A program made the position numbers and the translations under genes. Of a stretch of DNA of 33,039 nucleotides, positions 1 through 9,000 are shown piece by piece (within the stretch, counting starts at the first letter, position 1; each line of letters starts with the position of its first letter). This DNA comes from Oligoflexia bacterium (GTDB taxonomy: Bacteria > Bdellovibrionota > UBA1018 > CAIMNF01), in the NCBI GenBank assembly GCA_903858975.1, contig CAIOKW010000014.1:1-33039 (forward strand), written 5' to 3'. Below the pieces are notes generated by a model. That model searched no databases and was not told the DNA's origin. It worked only from the letters and a program-made list of their open reading frames with translations.

Positions 1-791
1 TGGGCATACTGTCGATTGAGGAGTGTGGTCGTGCTAAAAAATGGGACTCCAAGTCTTAACCAGTAGACCTGTAAAATCAAAAACAAACCAAAATAGAGTA
101 CCCCCAAACCCACGGGCGCTCGGCCCGAGTGAAGGGCGCCCTCGAGGGGGATCACACTCCCCAAAATAATCAAGAACGCCATCAAAATAAGACCCAATTG
201 GCTTCCCGAGTACTTTGGAATCAACACCATCCAATCGCTCATGAAAATAGACCCGAGCAAGTGGGTTGCCAGAACATAAAACAGGGAGAGGACCACCGCC
301 CAAACCCCAAACATCAGCGTTCTTTGTCGGATGAGTCGCACCCAGTTTTGACTCTTTTTAGATTCAATTAAAATGAGGCTGGTGGAACAGAAGTACATCC
401 CAAGAGCCGCACCCAGAAAGAGGACTAGATTATTTGCCTGAAACAAAATCGAAATAAAGAGAGCATTAAACACAAGAAAGAGACTTGTATTTTGCTGATC
501 ACGAACGCTCAATTCCCGGTGGAAATAAAACAAGAGCCCAAAAATTGCTAGGGACCCAAGTGAAAGCAAGCGTCCAAAATAAGACAAGGAATCTGAATAG
601 AGAACCTGAAGTGGGGATTCAAAAAATGCAAGATCCGTTCTAAACGTGAAATAAACGAGTATCGCAGCAATCGCGGGGGAAAGAATCAGTGCCAAGGCCT
701 TCAGGCTCAGCACTCGAAAATTGACAACGACGAGAGATACAAACAAACACCCGATCAAACTAATTTCGGGCAGCCAATTTAATAGAGTCAC
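1..791 (-). CDS. NuoN-like (antiporter-like complex I membrane subunit), 3'-partial at window edge
   Basis: Manual translation from GTG at 791 (GTGA overlap with the stop of the upstream gene). Open reading to window edge: (M)TLLNWLPEISLIGCLFVSLVVVNFRVLSLKALALIL...SLFLVFNALFISILFQANNLVLFLGAALGMYF... Multi-TM; position after M-like gene matches nuo order. Absent from ORF track because of the GTG start and missing stop. Confidence 0.6.
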   Translation of the reverse strand, partial: MTLLNWLPEISLIGCLFVSLVVVNFRVLSLKALALILSPAIAAILVYFTFRTDLAFFESPLQVLYSDSLSYFGRLLSLGSLAIFGLLFYFHRELSVRDQQNTSLFLVFNALFISILFQANNLVLFLGAALGMYFCSTSLILIESKKSQNWVRLIRQRTLMFGVWAVVLSLFYVLATHLLGSIFMSDWMVLIPKYSGSQLGLILMAFLIILGSVIPLEGALHSGRAPVGLGVLYFGLFLILQVYWLRLGVPFFSTTTLLNRQYA

Positions 792-1771
792 TTGATACCG
801 CCCATCCAATAAAATCCAATTCCTGAACAAATCTGGACTGCCACCACCAACCAGAAACGAACCTTAAGTCGAAGGGTCGCAACTGAAGGCTGGTAACTTT
901 GATACGCAATCAATGTAATGGCTTGTAAGAAATAGCCGGCTAAGAGCACAGAGAGCCAAACGAGATTCAAGGAGATCGCCATTTTAGCCGCGAAAAAAAT
1001 GGCCGTAAAACCAACTAAGCCCGGTAACCCCAAACAAGCTACTTTTGAGAACGCATGATAGCGGGGACCCATTTGAGCTGCAAGTCCCATCAGGGACAGT
1101 GAGCTGACGATCGATACTGAAATTGCGGCAAAGGTCACTTTACCGAGCGCCTCGTTATCAATCATCAAAATAAAGAGCGCAAGTCCAACCCCCGCCAAGG
1201 AAAGATAGATGATCGAGGACTTCATGCGCTGGCGCAAAAAAGCCATCAAGCTTGAATAAATGTAAGTAAAAATTCCGAGCACCGATAGCGCAACGTCCCA
1301 GAGCTGCGCGTTTTCTATTTTCATTTCAGGTCTAATCTTTAAAAGAATCTCAATTCCCACCAGAGATGGAATCACCGCTGCCCCCATAAATGAGGACAGT
1401 GTCAAACGCTCATAATAGCGGTTGAAAAAAAGAACGTGTGGGCCTGTCGGCAATGAAATCAATACTCCCAAGAACATGAGCACGCGAGAAGCTGGCTCAT
1501 CTCCCATCGCCGCCCCCAGAATGGCGCAAAAGATTCCTAGAAAGCTAATAAAGAATTTTTTTTGCACCAAAGGATTACTTGCACGTCTCGCGCCCAAAGT
1601 AGACTGAATGAATGCAACCATGTTTAGAGTTAAAAGCAACAATAGACTCATTGGAATCGACTTTGAAAAGAACACAAGTGCTGCAATCAACACCGACAAC
1701 CAAGATTGAGGCGCTAGGCTCAAGGCCCATGAGGCAGCAACACAAGTACCCAATAAGTTGAGCTCCATCAT
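788..1771 (-). CDS. NuoM-like (Mrp-antiporter-like complex I subunit), reduced size
   Basis: ORF 788..1816; the better start is ATG at 1771 (ATGA overlap with the upstream stop). 'YSSLMAFLRQRMKSSIIYLSLAGVGLAL' resembles the TM8 region 'alxQxDlKrllAYSSisHxG' of NuoL/M/N. Confidence 0.65.
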   Translation of the reverse strand: MMELNLLGTCVAASWALSLAPQSWLSVLIAALVFFSKSIPMSLLLLLTLNMVAFIQSTLGARRASNPLVQKKFFISFLGIFCAILGAAMGDEPASRVLMFLGVLISLPTGPHVLFFNRYYERLTLSSFMGAAVIPSLVGIEILLKIRPEMKIENAQLWDVALSVLGIFTYIYSSLMAFLRQRMKSSIIYLSLAGVGLALFILMIDNEALGKVTFAAISVSIVSSLSLMGLAAQMGPRYHAFSKVACLGLPGLVGFTAIFFAAKMAISLNLVWLSVLLAGYFLQAITLIAYQSYQPSVATLRLKVRFWLVVAVQICSGIGFYWMGGIK

Positions 1772-2616
1772 GATAGAAAGCCTCCACGTCCGATGAGAAT
1801 AAAAATACCAACACAAATCATGGTGCCTAAAACCACGTAGAACATTCGGTCAAAACCTGACTCGAGTGAGACCGAAGATGTCGCAGGCTCTCGCCCCTCC
1901 CAAACATCTCGATCTGATATCATCCGTCCACCCACCGTAAGTGCCTTCAACATATTGACTCTAAACGCTCGATAGGTTTTCAAAAATCCTTCATTACGCC
2001 ACTTCACCCATGCAAAGAGAGCCGCCACAATAAACACAAAAGAAGATGCCAGGATTACCAGCGAAGATTCTTCTGCCCACTTCTGAATATCCACATGGAA
2101 TCCAAAAAGGATCGCGAGCGTACAGACTGCCTCTAGGAAGGGCAGAATTTTTTGTTCGTGTTTGGCCTTAGACCATCTCAAGAGCTCTGCTGAAAACCAA
2201 TATACTCCAGCCCCTATGAGTGGAATCTCAAGTTGTTCTGGCTGAGGAAAATACTGTCTAAACAATACCAGTGCAGGAATGGTTCCCAGCATCCCGCCAC
2301 CAAAACTCATCGAAATGAGGATCACTCCCAATAGACCACTAAACTCCCTAAATGGCTCGGGTGAAATCGCTCCCATCATAATCAAAAAGAATCCAATAAA
2401 GTCCTTTAGTTGAATCCAAGCGGAAGCCTTCGAATCAATTCGGTGCCAGAGCACCAGACCCGAAAATAAAATTGCTACGAGCGGCCCATGTAGCAATGAA
2501 CCCAAAAGAACCATGACAAATGGAAGAACCCTGCGCTCCCGAATGAGCCCAATGGCACTAAAAATAAAAAACAAGATTGTCGTCTGATCTAGGCGACTCA
2601 ACTCAAGATTCATCAT
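1768..2616 (-). CDS. NuoL-like membrane subunit, strongly shortened
   Basis: ORF 1768..2649 with probable start at M12 (2616). Multi-TM protein located between K-like and M-like genes. Homology weak by eye, mainly positional. Confidence 0.5.
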   Translation of the reverse strand: MMNLELSRLDQTTILFFIFSAIGLIRERRVLPFVMVLLGSLLHGPLVAILFSGLVLWHRIDSKASAWIQLKDFIGFFLIMMGAISPEPFREFSGLLGVILISMSFGGGMLGTIPALVLFRQYFPQPEQLEIPLIGAGVYWFSAELLRWSKAKHEQKILPFLEAVCTLAILFGFHVDIQKWAEESSLVILASSFVFIVAALFAWVKWRNEGFLKTYRAFRVNMLKALTVGGRMISDRDVWEGREPATSSVSLESGFDRMFYVVLGTMICVGIFILIGRGGFLS

Positions 2617-2842
2617 GATCGATTTGAACCTCCCCACGGGAAATGGCAAGTTGCGCCACTGCTAGAATTGCGAACAAAAAGACAGCCGTTGAGATGACGC
2701 TTTCTTCAGAAAAGCGGGCACCCACAATTCCAAGAATCGAGAGCGACACTCGCAATACGGCACCCGCGAAGTCAAGGGCATCGCCCGCAATGAATAAGGT
2801 ATAGAGTGAAAAAGTAAGGAGAAGCACGCCTAGAATAATCAT
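2603..2842 (-). CDS. NuoK-like small membrane subunit (79 aa)
   Basis: Three predicted TM segments; C-terminal 'STAVFLFAILAVAQLAISRGEVQID' resembles NuoK 'fvltvAAaEaaiGLAixxxxR'. Position after J-like gene. Confidence 0.55.
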   Translation of the reverse strand: MIILGVLLLTFSLYTLFIAGDALDFAGAVLRVSLSILGIVGARFSEESVISTAVFLFAILAVAQLAISRGEVQIDHDES

Positions 2843-3219
2843 CGCTTCCTCTTTTCTACCGCAACCCCAACCATCATCGCAGCAGAGAAAAGAGACACCA
2901 CGACCACCAGGGGGAGTAGGGAATCAAAAACAAATGGCTTGTCACTCCCCGTGGCCGGAGTTCCAGCATCCATTAAAAGAGGAGTCAGAGACACGCCCAA
3001 TAACACCGCAAGGACTGCCGCCTTTATTTTCTTTCCTGTCGTGATGGTTTGATCTGAACTACCCAGCAAAAACCTCACGCGAGAATTCTGAAACTGAATC
3101 AAAAGGCTCAACACCAATACTAAGACCCCTAAAAAGGGAACCTTCAAACAGAGAAATGCCGAGACCACTAAAAGGAAAACACCATCAAAAATTCGCAACT
3201 TAAAGGTCCCCTCTACCAA
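2839..3219 (-). CDS. NuoJ-like membrane subunit (126 aa)
   Basis: Multi-TM protein between I-like and K-like genes with a 4-bp overlap to the K-like gene. Call mostly positional. Confidence 0.5.
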   Translation of the reverse strand: MVEGTFKLRIFDGVFLLVVSAFLCLKVPFLGVLVLVLSLLIQFQNSRVRFLLGSSDQTITTGKKIKAAVLAVLLGVSLTPLLMDAGTPATGSDKPFVFDSLLPLVVVVSLFSAAMMVGVAVEKRKR

Positions 3220-3610
3220 AACTCATTTTAAGATCCTTCACTTCAAACACCGCAGCCTGAACTTCCTTGGTTTGAATGAGAGAATTAGGTTCACAGACCT
3301 CAACGCAAAGACCACAAAAAATACATTTCGAAAAGTCGATGTCGAATCGAGAAACCCAAGGGCGATTGTTTCGCGCATTTACTTTTGCATCTACCTCGAT
3401 GCATGCCGAGGGACACACCTTTACGCAATCTCCACAGCCGGTGCATTTTTCAATTTCATTAAACAGGAGTCCGCGCGCTCGAGCAGGGAAGTCGTCTTTA
3501 CCTCGAGAAGATACCGGATCCGGATAGAACTCGGTGTCGATCTTTCGAGTTTCATTTTTATTGGTGAAATGACCTAAGATTTTCTTAAACACGCGCCCCT
3601 CCTGGCTCAA
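3200..3610 (-). CDS. NuoI-like 2x[4Fe-4S] ferredoxin subunit
   Basis: CTGCGDCVKVCPSACIEVD and CIFCGLCVEVCEPNSL: eight cysteines of two [4Fe-4S] motifs. Confidence 0.8.
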   Translation of the reverse strand: MSQEGRVFKKILGHFTNKNETRKIDTEFYPDPVSSRGKDDFPARARGLLFNEIEKCTGCGDCVKVCPSACIEVDAKVNARNNRPWVSRFDIDFSKCIFCGLCVEVCEPNSLIQTKEVQAAVFEVKDLKMSFGRGDL

Positions 3611-4382
3611 AGAGTGCGAAACCTAACATCGCAATCAACCAAAGTACTCCCGTAATCGGGAAGAGATACAGAATGCTGATTCGAAGGAGGTCTTTTTGGT
3701 GGAATCGTGGGAAGTAAATTCCACAGATGCGAAACCCTAGATAGAGAATCGTTGCCTTTAAGTGAAAATCAAAAAAGTATTCTCCGCCGCCCAAGAAGAG
3801 TTTCGCCGTTAGCATGGACCAAACGTAGAACCGCGCAGATTGGAGCCAGCCTTTTTTGTCGAGCATGCCTTGAAAGGGGTGCTCTCCAAAGAGGATCATC
3901 CCAGAAAGCTGAAAGGGAATAACGAACAATAACTGACCAAAATTCCAACTCACACTACTCATGTTCGTTGTTTTAGAAATCGTAAAACATCCAAACAGAC
4001 AAAGAATAGCAATAGCACTTGAAACCGCAAAACGAACCTGCTGCCCATCGGATTCAATTCGCTTCGTAACCTGGTTCTTTCCATGCGCCAAGGCAATGAG
4101 CAAATAACCGCTGACCGCGAGGTAAATAAAAATCAAGTAATCAAAATTGAGTGCGATTAAGCCAACAATTGACAACTGGAATGCATAAAGGATCCAAGTC
4201 GTTTTAGACTCGATGTTTTTAATTTCAAGTCTTGCATCCACCCAGGTTTGCCAAATGAAATTACGAAACGCGATTTGCTTTCCGACTCGAGACTCATGGC
4301 GAGCCACCATTCTTTCGCTCATGGCGTACATCAGAAAAGAAAGTGGAAAAATTGAGATGATGGCTAAAATGGCTGAAATCAT
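3585..4382 (-). CDS. NuoH-like membrane subunit (265 aa)
   Basis: 'SERMVARHESRVG' resembles NuoH 'ERRvxxxxQxRxGP'; 'LFLGGGEYF...FPRFHQKDLLRISILYLFPI' resembles 'LFLGGw...xPRfRyDqLMxxxWkxLLPl'. Confidence 0.75.
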   Translation of the reverse strand: MISAILAIISIFPLSFLMYAMSERMVARHESRVGKQIAFRNFIWQTWVDARLEIKNIESKTTWILYAFQLSIVGLIALNFDYLIFIYLAVSGYLLIALAHGKNQVTKRIESDGQQVRFAVSSAIAILCLFGCFTISKTTNMSSVSWNFGQLLFVIPFQLSGMILFGEHPFQGMLDKKGWLQSARFYVWSMLTAKLFLGGGEYFFDFHLKATILYLGFRICGIYFPRFHQKDLLRISILYLFPITGVLWLIAMLGFALFEPGGARV

Positions 4383-5389
4383 CGATCAAGCTCCGGGATA
4401 GACAGCGACAGACTCTCGAGAATGATGGACACATCCTCGAGTGATTCTCCCTCGAGCGCCGGCGCGATTGCATTTTGAATAAGTTCGGACGGGGAGTGAG
4501 TCACCAGTGACTTCACCTTTAAATCTTGATCAAGCGATAGCTTCATTTTCCAAACTCCTCGCGCAGTTTCAAGCTCTAGGTTCGCGTCTCCGCCACGCCC
4601 CTGGCCCAGCGCCTGAAGATGCACGCTGGATTTTCTTTCTACCAAATGAGCCTCGATGGACTGGCTCATTTTCAAACAATGCTTCAGAGAATAAACCAAT
4701 CTCGACTCAACATGGCTTACCCGTCCGTATCGAGTGGTTTCAATCGAAGCCTCGCTGACAAAGCCGCAATCTCCAAGATCCACAATTTGCCCAAGCGTTC
4801 TCATTCGATTTTGAAAGGTATGCGTCCAACAAAAAAGGGCTTCAAGCCTAGCGTAGTCATTTTGGAAAGTCTTCACCCAGGTTTCAAGACGCTCTTGAAA
4901 TCCTTCCGTCAGATCGTAACGTGCGCCCCCTGGAACCAGATAATAGTAACCGTATCGGGAGCCCGTGAGGAGCTCAAGTAGATCAAGGAGAGACTCTCGA
5001 TGCTTTAAAACAGCATGAAATAGAATTTGAATTCCCATTCGATGCGCCATTTTCGCCAAGTATTTCAGCTGAAAATTAATCTCACTCAGATCACTCGTAA
5101 TGTCTCGAATCCACTCGATTCGATCGCTGACTTCCGTTTTTGTAATTTCTTCAACCGCCTCACTGAAGAGCCGATCAAGCAGCAGAGCACTTTCTGGCTC
5201 TAGGCGGCTCACTCTCAATTGAGCATCACGTATGGGTAAACCCTCTACGGTTTTCTCGATCAGGCGGCTAGCGAAACCAAACTGGGTTTCGACTTTTACA
5301 ATACGATCCCCGCTCATTCCTAAGCGAAGCTTCATGGGTCCAGGGAGCCATTCGTGAATAGGTCCAAGCTCAAGTGTTTCTTGAATCAT
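4379..5389 (-). CDS. NuoD-like (49-kDa / hydrogenase large-subunit fold) protein
   Basis: N-terminus 'LGPIHEWLPGPMKLRLGMSGDRIVKVETQFGFASRLIEKTVEGLPIRDAQLRVS' aligns with NuoD 'LGPxHPxxHGxxRxxxxxdGExixxxxxxxGyxHRGxEKxxExxxxxPYxDRxxYxS'; 'LVPGGARYDLT' resembles the NuoD 'xRPGGV' motif. No hydrogenase CxxC pairs. Confidence 0.7.
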   Translation of the reverse strand: MIQETLELGPIHEWLPGPMKLRLGMSGDRIVKVETQFGFASRLIEKTVEGLPIRDAQLRVSRLEPESALLLDRLFSEAVEEITKTEVSDRIEWIRDITSDLSEINFQLKYLAKMAHRMGIQILFHAVLKHRESLLDLLELLTGSRYGYYYLVPGGARYDLTEGFQERLETWVKTFQNDYARLEALFCWTHTFQNRMRTLGQIVDLGDCGFVSEASIETTRYGRVSHVESRLVYSLKHCLKMSQSIEAHLVERKSSVHLQALGQGRGGDANLELETARGVWKMKLSLDQDLKVKSLVTHSPSELIQNAIAPALEGESLEDVSIILESLSLSIPELDR

Positions 5390-5763
5390 TTTTGAACCTC
5401 ACGCAAAGACAAAATTCCATTCATAATCGCTTCGGGGCGGGGCGGACATCCGGTGACATAAATATCTACCGGAATTTTCTCGCTCGAATTCAAGGGGAAC
5501 AAGCCCCCTCCACATGCGCAGGTTCCTACAGCGATGACGTATTTAGGAGCTCGCATCTTTGCATAGAAGCTTTCCACTTCGGTCTGTAGGCTCGCGTTAA
5601 GGGTTCCCTGGATCACTAACAAATTGGCATCCTCTACCTGCTCGGCACGGATGCAACCCAGTCGCTCTAAATCGTAACGACTCGATTCCGTCTGAATCCA
5701 ATCGTCTCCACAGCAAGAGAGTCCAACACGAACGTATTTAAGGGTGGGTTTAAAGGTCTTCAT
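5386..5763 (-). CDS. NuoB-like (PSST, N2 cluster) subunit
   Basis: 'LSCCGDDWIQTESSRYDLERLG', 'AVGTCACGGGLF' and 'VDIYVTGCPPRPEAIMNGIL' match NuoB CC / GSCAxxGG / PGCPPRPEA motifs. Confidence 0.88.
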   Translation of the reverse strand: MKTFKPTLKYVRVGLSCCGDDWIQTESSRYDLERLGCIRAEQVEDANLLVIQGTLNASLQTEVESFYAKMRAPKYVIAVGTCACGGGLFPLNSSEKIPVDIYVTGCPPRPEAIMNGILSLREVQK

Positions 5764-5974
5764 CGGAGTCTTTCTTCAAGTAGTTCTGCGTTGCCAAGAA
5801 GAATGACAAAAAGACTATCATCATGACCAAAATCGCGATTAAATAGGGGATGATCCGAATCTCACTGGAGATGAAAACCGGAAGGGCCATAAGCAGCGGA
5901 ATCCACAAGTAAAGAATCACTTGGGTTATCTGCGTGGTCTTGATCTCAAAGGGCAAAATTCTTTTCGGATCCAT
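5750..5974 (-). CDS. NuoA-like small membrane subunit (start uncertain; ORF extends to 6073)
   Basis: 'DPKRILPFE...YLWIPLLMALPVFISSE...' weakly resembles NuoA 'KxxPYECG...fYLxAxLFxxFDxE'. Two TM segments. First gene of the cluster, overlaps nuoB-like by 14 bp. Confidence 0.45.
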   Translation of the reverse strand: MDPKRILPFEIKTTQITQVILYLWIPLLMALPVFISSEIRIIPYLIAILVMMIVFLSFFLATQNYLKKDSDEDL

Positions 5975-6014
5975 TTGTAATGAAAAGGCTACTTGAAAGT
6001 GAAAGGGTGAGTCA

Positions 6015-9000
6015 ATGCCTGCCGATTCGCGTGAGATAAAATTATCTTCATCCCTAGCCCAAGCCTTCTCCACCTATCGATCTGCCACACAGCAAAAAAG
6101 ATCAATTCAGGTGATGCTTCTCCCTCGTACTGAGCAAATCGAGGAGCTTCAACTCTTGCTTCAGAGCTTTATTGATGCGGAACGAAATGAAGTGGCGCGC
6201 CCCATTGAGGTGTGCCTTTGGCCTGCCTGGGAACATTCGCCCTTTTCACCCGTGTCCTCGTCCATCACCCAAAAGACAGATCGACTTCGAACCTTATCGC
6301 TCCTCAGCAATCCTTCACCCTCCTTGATTATTCTTGCCTCTTTAGAGTCCTGGATCCAACCCACCCTTCCAAAATCAGCGTTTGATCAAGCCCAATTTGA
6401 AATTGAGCTCAATGACGATGCGGGCCTAAGGGATGTGCTTCGCCAAAGACTCAGGAACCTGGGTTATGTTCCCAGTGAACTCGTTCAAGAGCCGGGGCAG
6501 TTTGCATTTCGGGGTGAGATCTTGGATGTCTTTATTCCCACTCATCCCATGCCGGCTCGAATTGAGTTTTTTGATACCATTCCTGAAACCATTCGATTCT
6601 TTCATCCTGAGACTCAGCGCACACAAAAAACGGAAAAACCGCTCCAATCCATCCTCATCTCGCCAGCAGAAGAGGTCTTGTTTCCCTGGAACGAGCAGGG
6701 AAAAATCTTGGAGCGCATTAAGGAATATTGCGATCTAAATCAAATATCCAGGAAAGTTCGGGACCCGATATTTGAAAACGTTCGGAATGGCTTTCTTCCA
6801 GATCATTTTAGGACCTGGTTTCCATTCGTTTATGAAAACTTAGGTCATTTAAAGGACTACTTACCTGAAGATGCGGTATTAAGTGTTCTTGAGCCAGAAC
6901 AGATTCAATTAGAACTGACTCGAACCACTGAATTTTTAAAAAAAGAAGAAACCAAATACTCACAACCTTATTGGATCACACCTTCATTTGATCGCCTCTA
7001 TCCAGCCCTGAGCGCACTGATCGATCAAACCCTGAACCAGGCTCAGAGAATCGTCCGGGCTGCGCCTGAAGACTTAAAAGCAAAGGGACCTATTCCTTTT
7101 GACCCACTCCCTTCGGCAAGGGTGACTGAAAATGAAATTGAAGAGTGGCTAGAGGATGGTTTTAAAGTTTGGGTGGGAACTCGGGGGCTCACCCATCAAG
7201 AACGTCTTCGCTTTTCATTAAAAAAAGTCCAGAAGAACATTGGATTTAAGCTCTTAGGTTTTGATTCAGGGGAATCGTTTCAGTTTCTGACCGAGAAGCA
7301 AATCATTCTTTCAGAGACCGCAATCTTTGGTCAGGCACACCAACACTCCAAGCGCCCCAGTCAACCCAGGCATCCCAAATTTGAACAAACCGAGGGTCTC
7401 GACTTTCAACACCATCAAGATCTGGCGGTGGGTGATTTTGTGGTCCACTCCCTTCATGGGGTTGGAAAGTATGTGGGCCTCCAGGAATTAAAATCCGGAA
7501 ACAAACACCTCGGGGAATATCTTTTGATTGAGTATTCAGGAGGAGATAAGCTCTACCTTCCCGTCTATCGACTGAACACGATTCAGCGTTACGTTGCCTC
7601 TGGAGGAAGCGCTTCACTTGATAAGCTTGGGACGGGTCAATTTGAGAAAGCGAAGCAAAAAGCGCGCGAATCAGCTCGAAAACTCGCAATTAACTTGGTC
7701 GAGATTTACGCCAAACGCGCCCTATTAAAGGGGCCTCGTTTTGATCCGCCTGGCGACGAATACTATGAGTTTTGTGATCAATTTGAATTCACAGAAACCG
7801 AGGGTCAACTGAAGGCCATTCAAGATGTCCTGCAAGACCTAGAGGCCGGAAAACTACTCGATCGCTTGGTGTGCGGAGACGTCGGCTTTGGTAAAACTGA
7901 AGTCGCCATTCGAGCCGCCTTTCAGGCTGTTCAAAGTGGCCATCAGGTGGCACTCTTGGTGCCCACCACGCTCCTTGCGTTTCAGCACGAGCAATCATTT
8001 AAAAATCGAATGAAAGATTTCCCAATTCGAATTGAGTCGATTTCTCGATTTAAGACGAAAAAAATTCAGAATGAAACACTGAAGGAACTGAAAGAGGGAA
8101 AGATCGATATTTTGATTGGCACCCACCGCATACTTTCGAAAGACGTTGAGTGGAATCGCCTGGGTCTACTCATGATTGATGAAGAACATCGTTTTGGGGT
8201 TGAGCACAAAGAAAAAATTAAAGCCATTCAAGCAAATACCCACACTCTCACACTGACGGCGACACCGATTCCACGGACCCTCAACATGGCGATCAGTGGC
8301 CTTAAAGACATCAGCGTGATTAAGACACCTCCGACCAATCGACAGCCAATTAAAACCTACGTTTCAAGCTACTCCGAAGAACTCATCAAGGGCGCACTCG
8401 AGACCGAGCTTGCTCGTGGGGGGCAGATTTTCTACCTCTACAATCGTGTTCAAAGCATTCAGCACCAAGCCGACGAGATTCAAAAACTCGTTCCTCACGC
8501 AAAAGTGATTGTGGCTCACGGTCAAATGTCCGAAGCCGAAATTGAGTCCAAAATGCTTGAGTTTTATCAAGGCCAGGCTCAAATTTTGGTCTGTACCACA
8601 ATTATTGAATCCGGCATTGATGTCCCGAATGCTGGCACAATTCTCATTCATCGCGCCGACCAACTTGGACTCGCTCAGCTCTATCAAATTCGGGGTCGGG
8701 TGGGCCGAAGCCATCGTAAAGCGTTTGCCTATTTACTTGTGAATGATGAATCCACGCTCACTAATGACGCCAAGATGCGACTCGACGTCCTTCAGCGCTT
8801 TGTGGAACTCGGAAGTGGATTTCAAATCGCATCTTACGATTTAGAGATTCGTGGCGGTGGAAACTTCTTGGGTGGTGAACAGTCAGGACATGTGACTTCC
8901 GTAGGACTTGATCTCTTTACCGAGCTTCTGGAAGAGGCCATTCAAGAGCTCAAAGGACAAAAAATCGATGTGGAGGAACGTCATTTTGAGCCCGAAATTC

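Noticed and set aside
4379-5763. B/D-like pair as a [NiFe] hydrogenase (Ech/Mbh/Hyf type)
   Set aside because: The large-subunit-like protein has no N- or C-terminal CxxC pair for NiFe binding, and the gene order follows nuo.
1-5974. Whole nuo-like cluster as a pseudogene remnant
   Set aside because: All frames are open, consecutive genes overlap precisely, and Fe-S ligands are intact; selective rather than random loss.
7303-7689. 128-aa minus-strand ORF inside mfd
   Set aside because: Antisense shadow ORF; Mfd frame is unambiguous.
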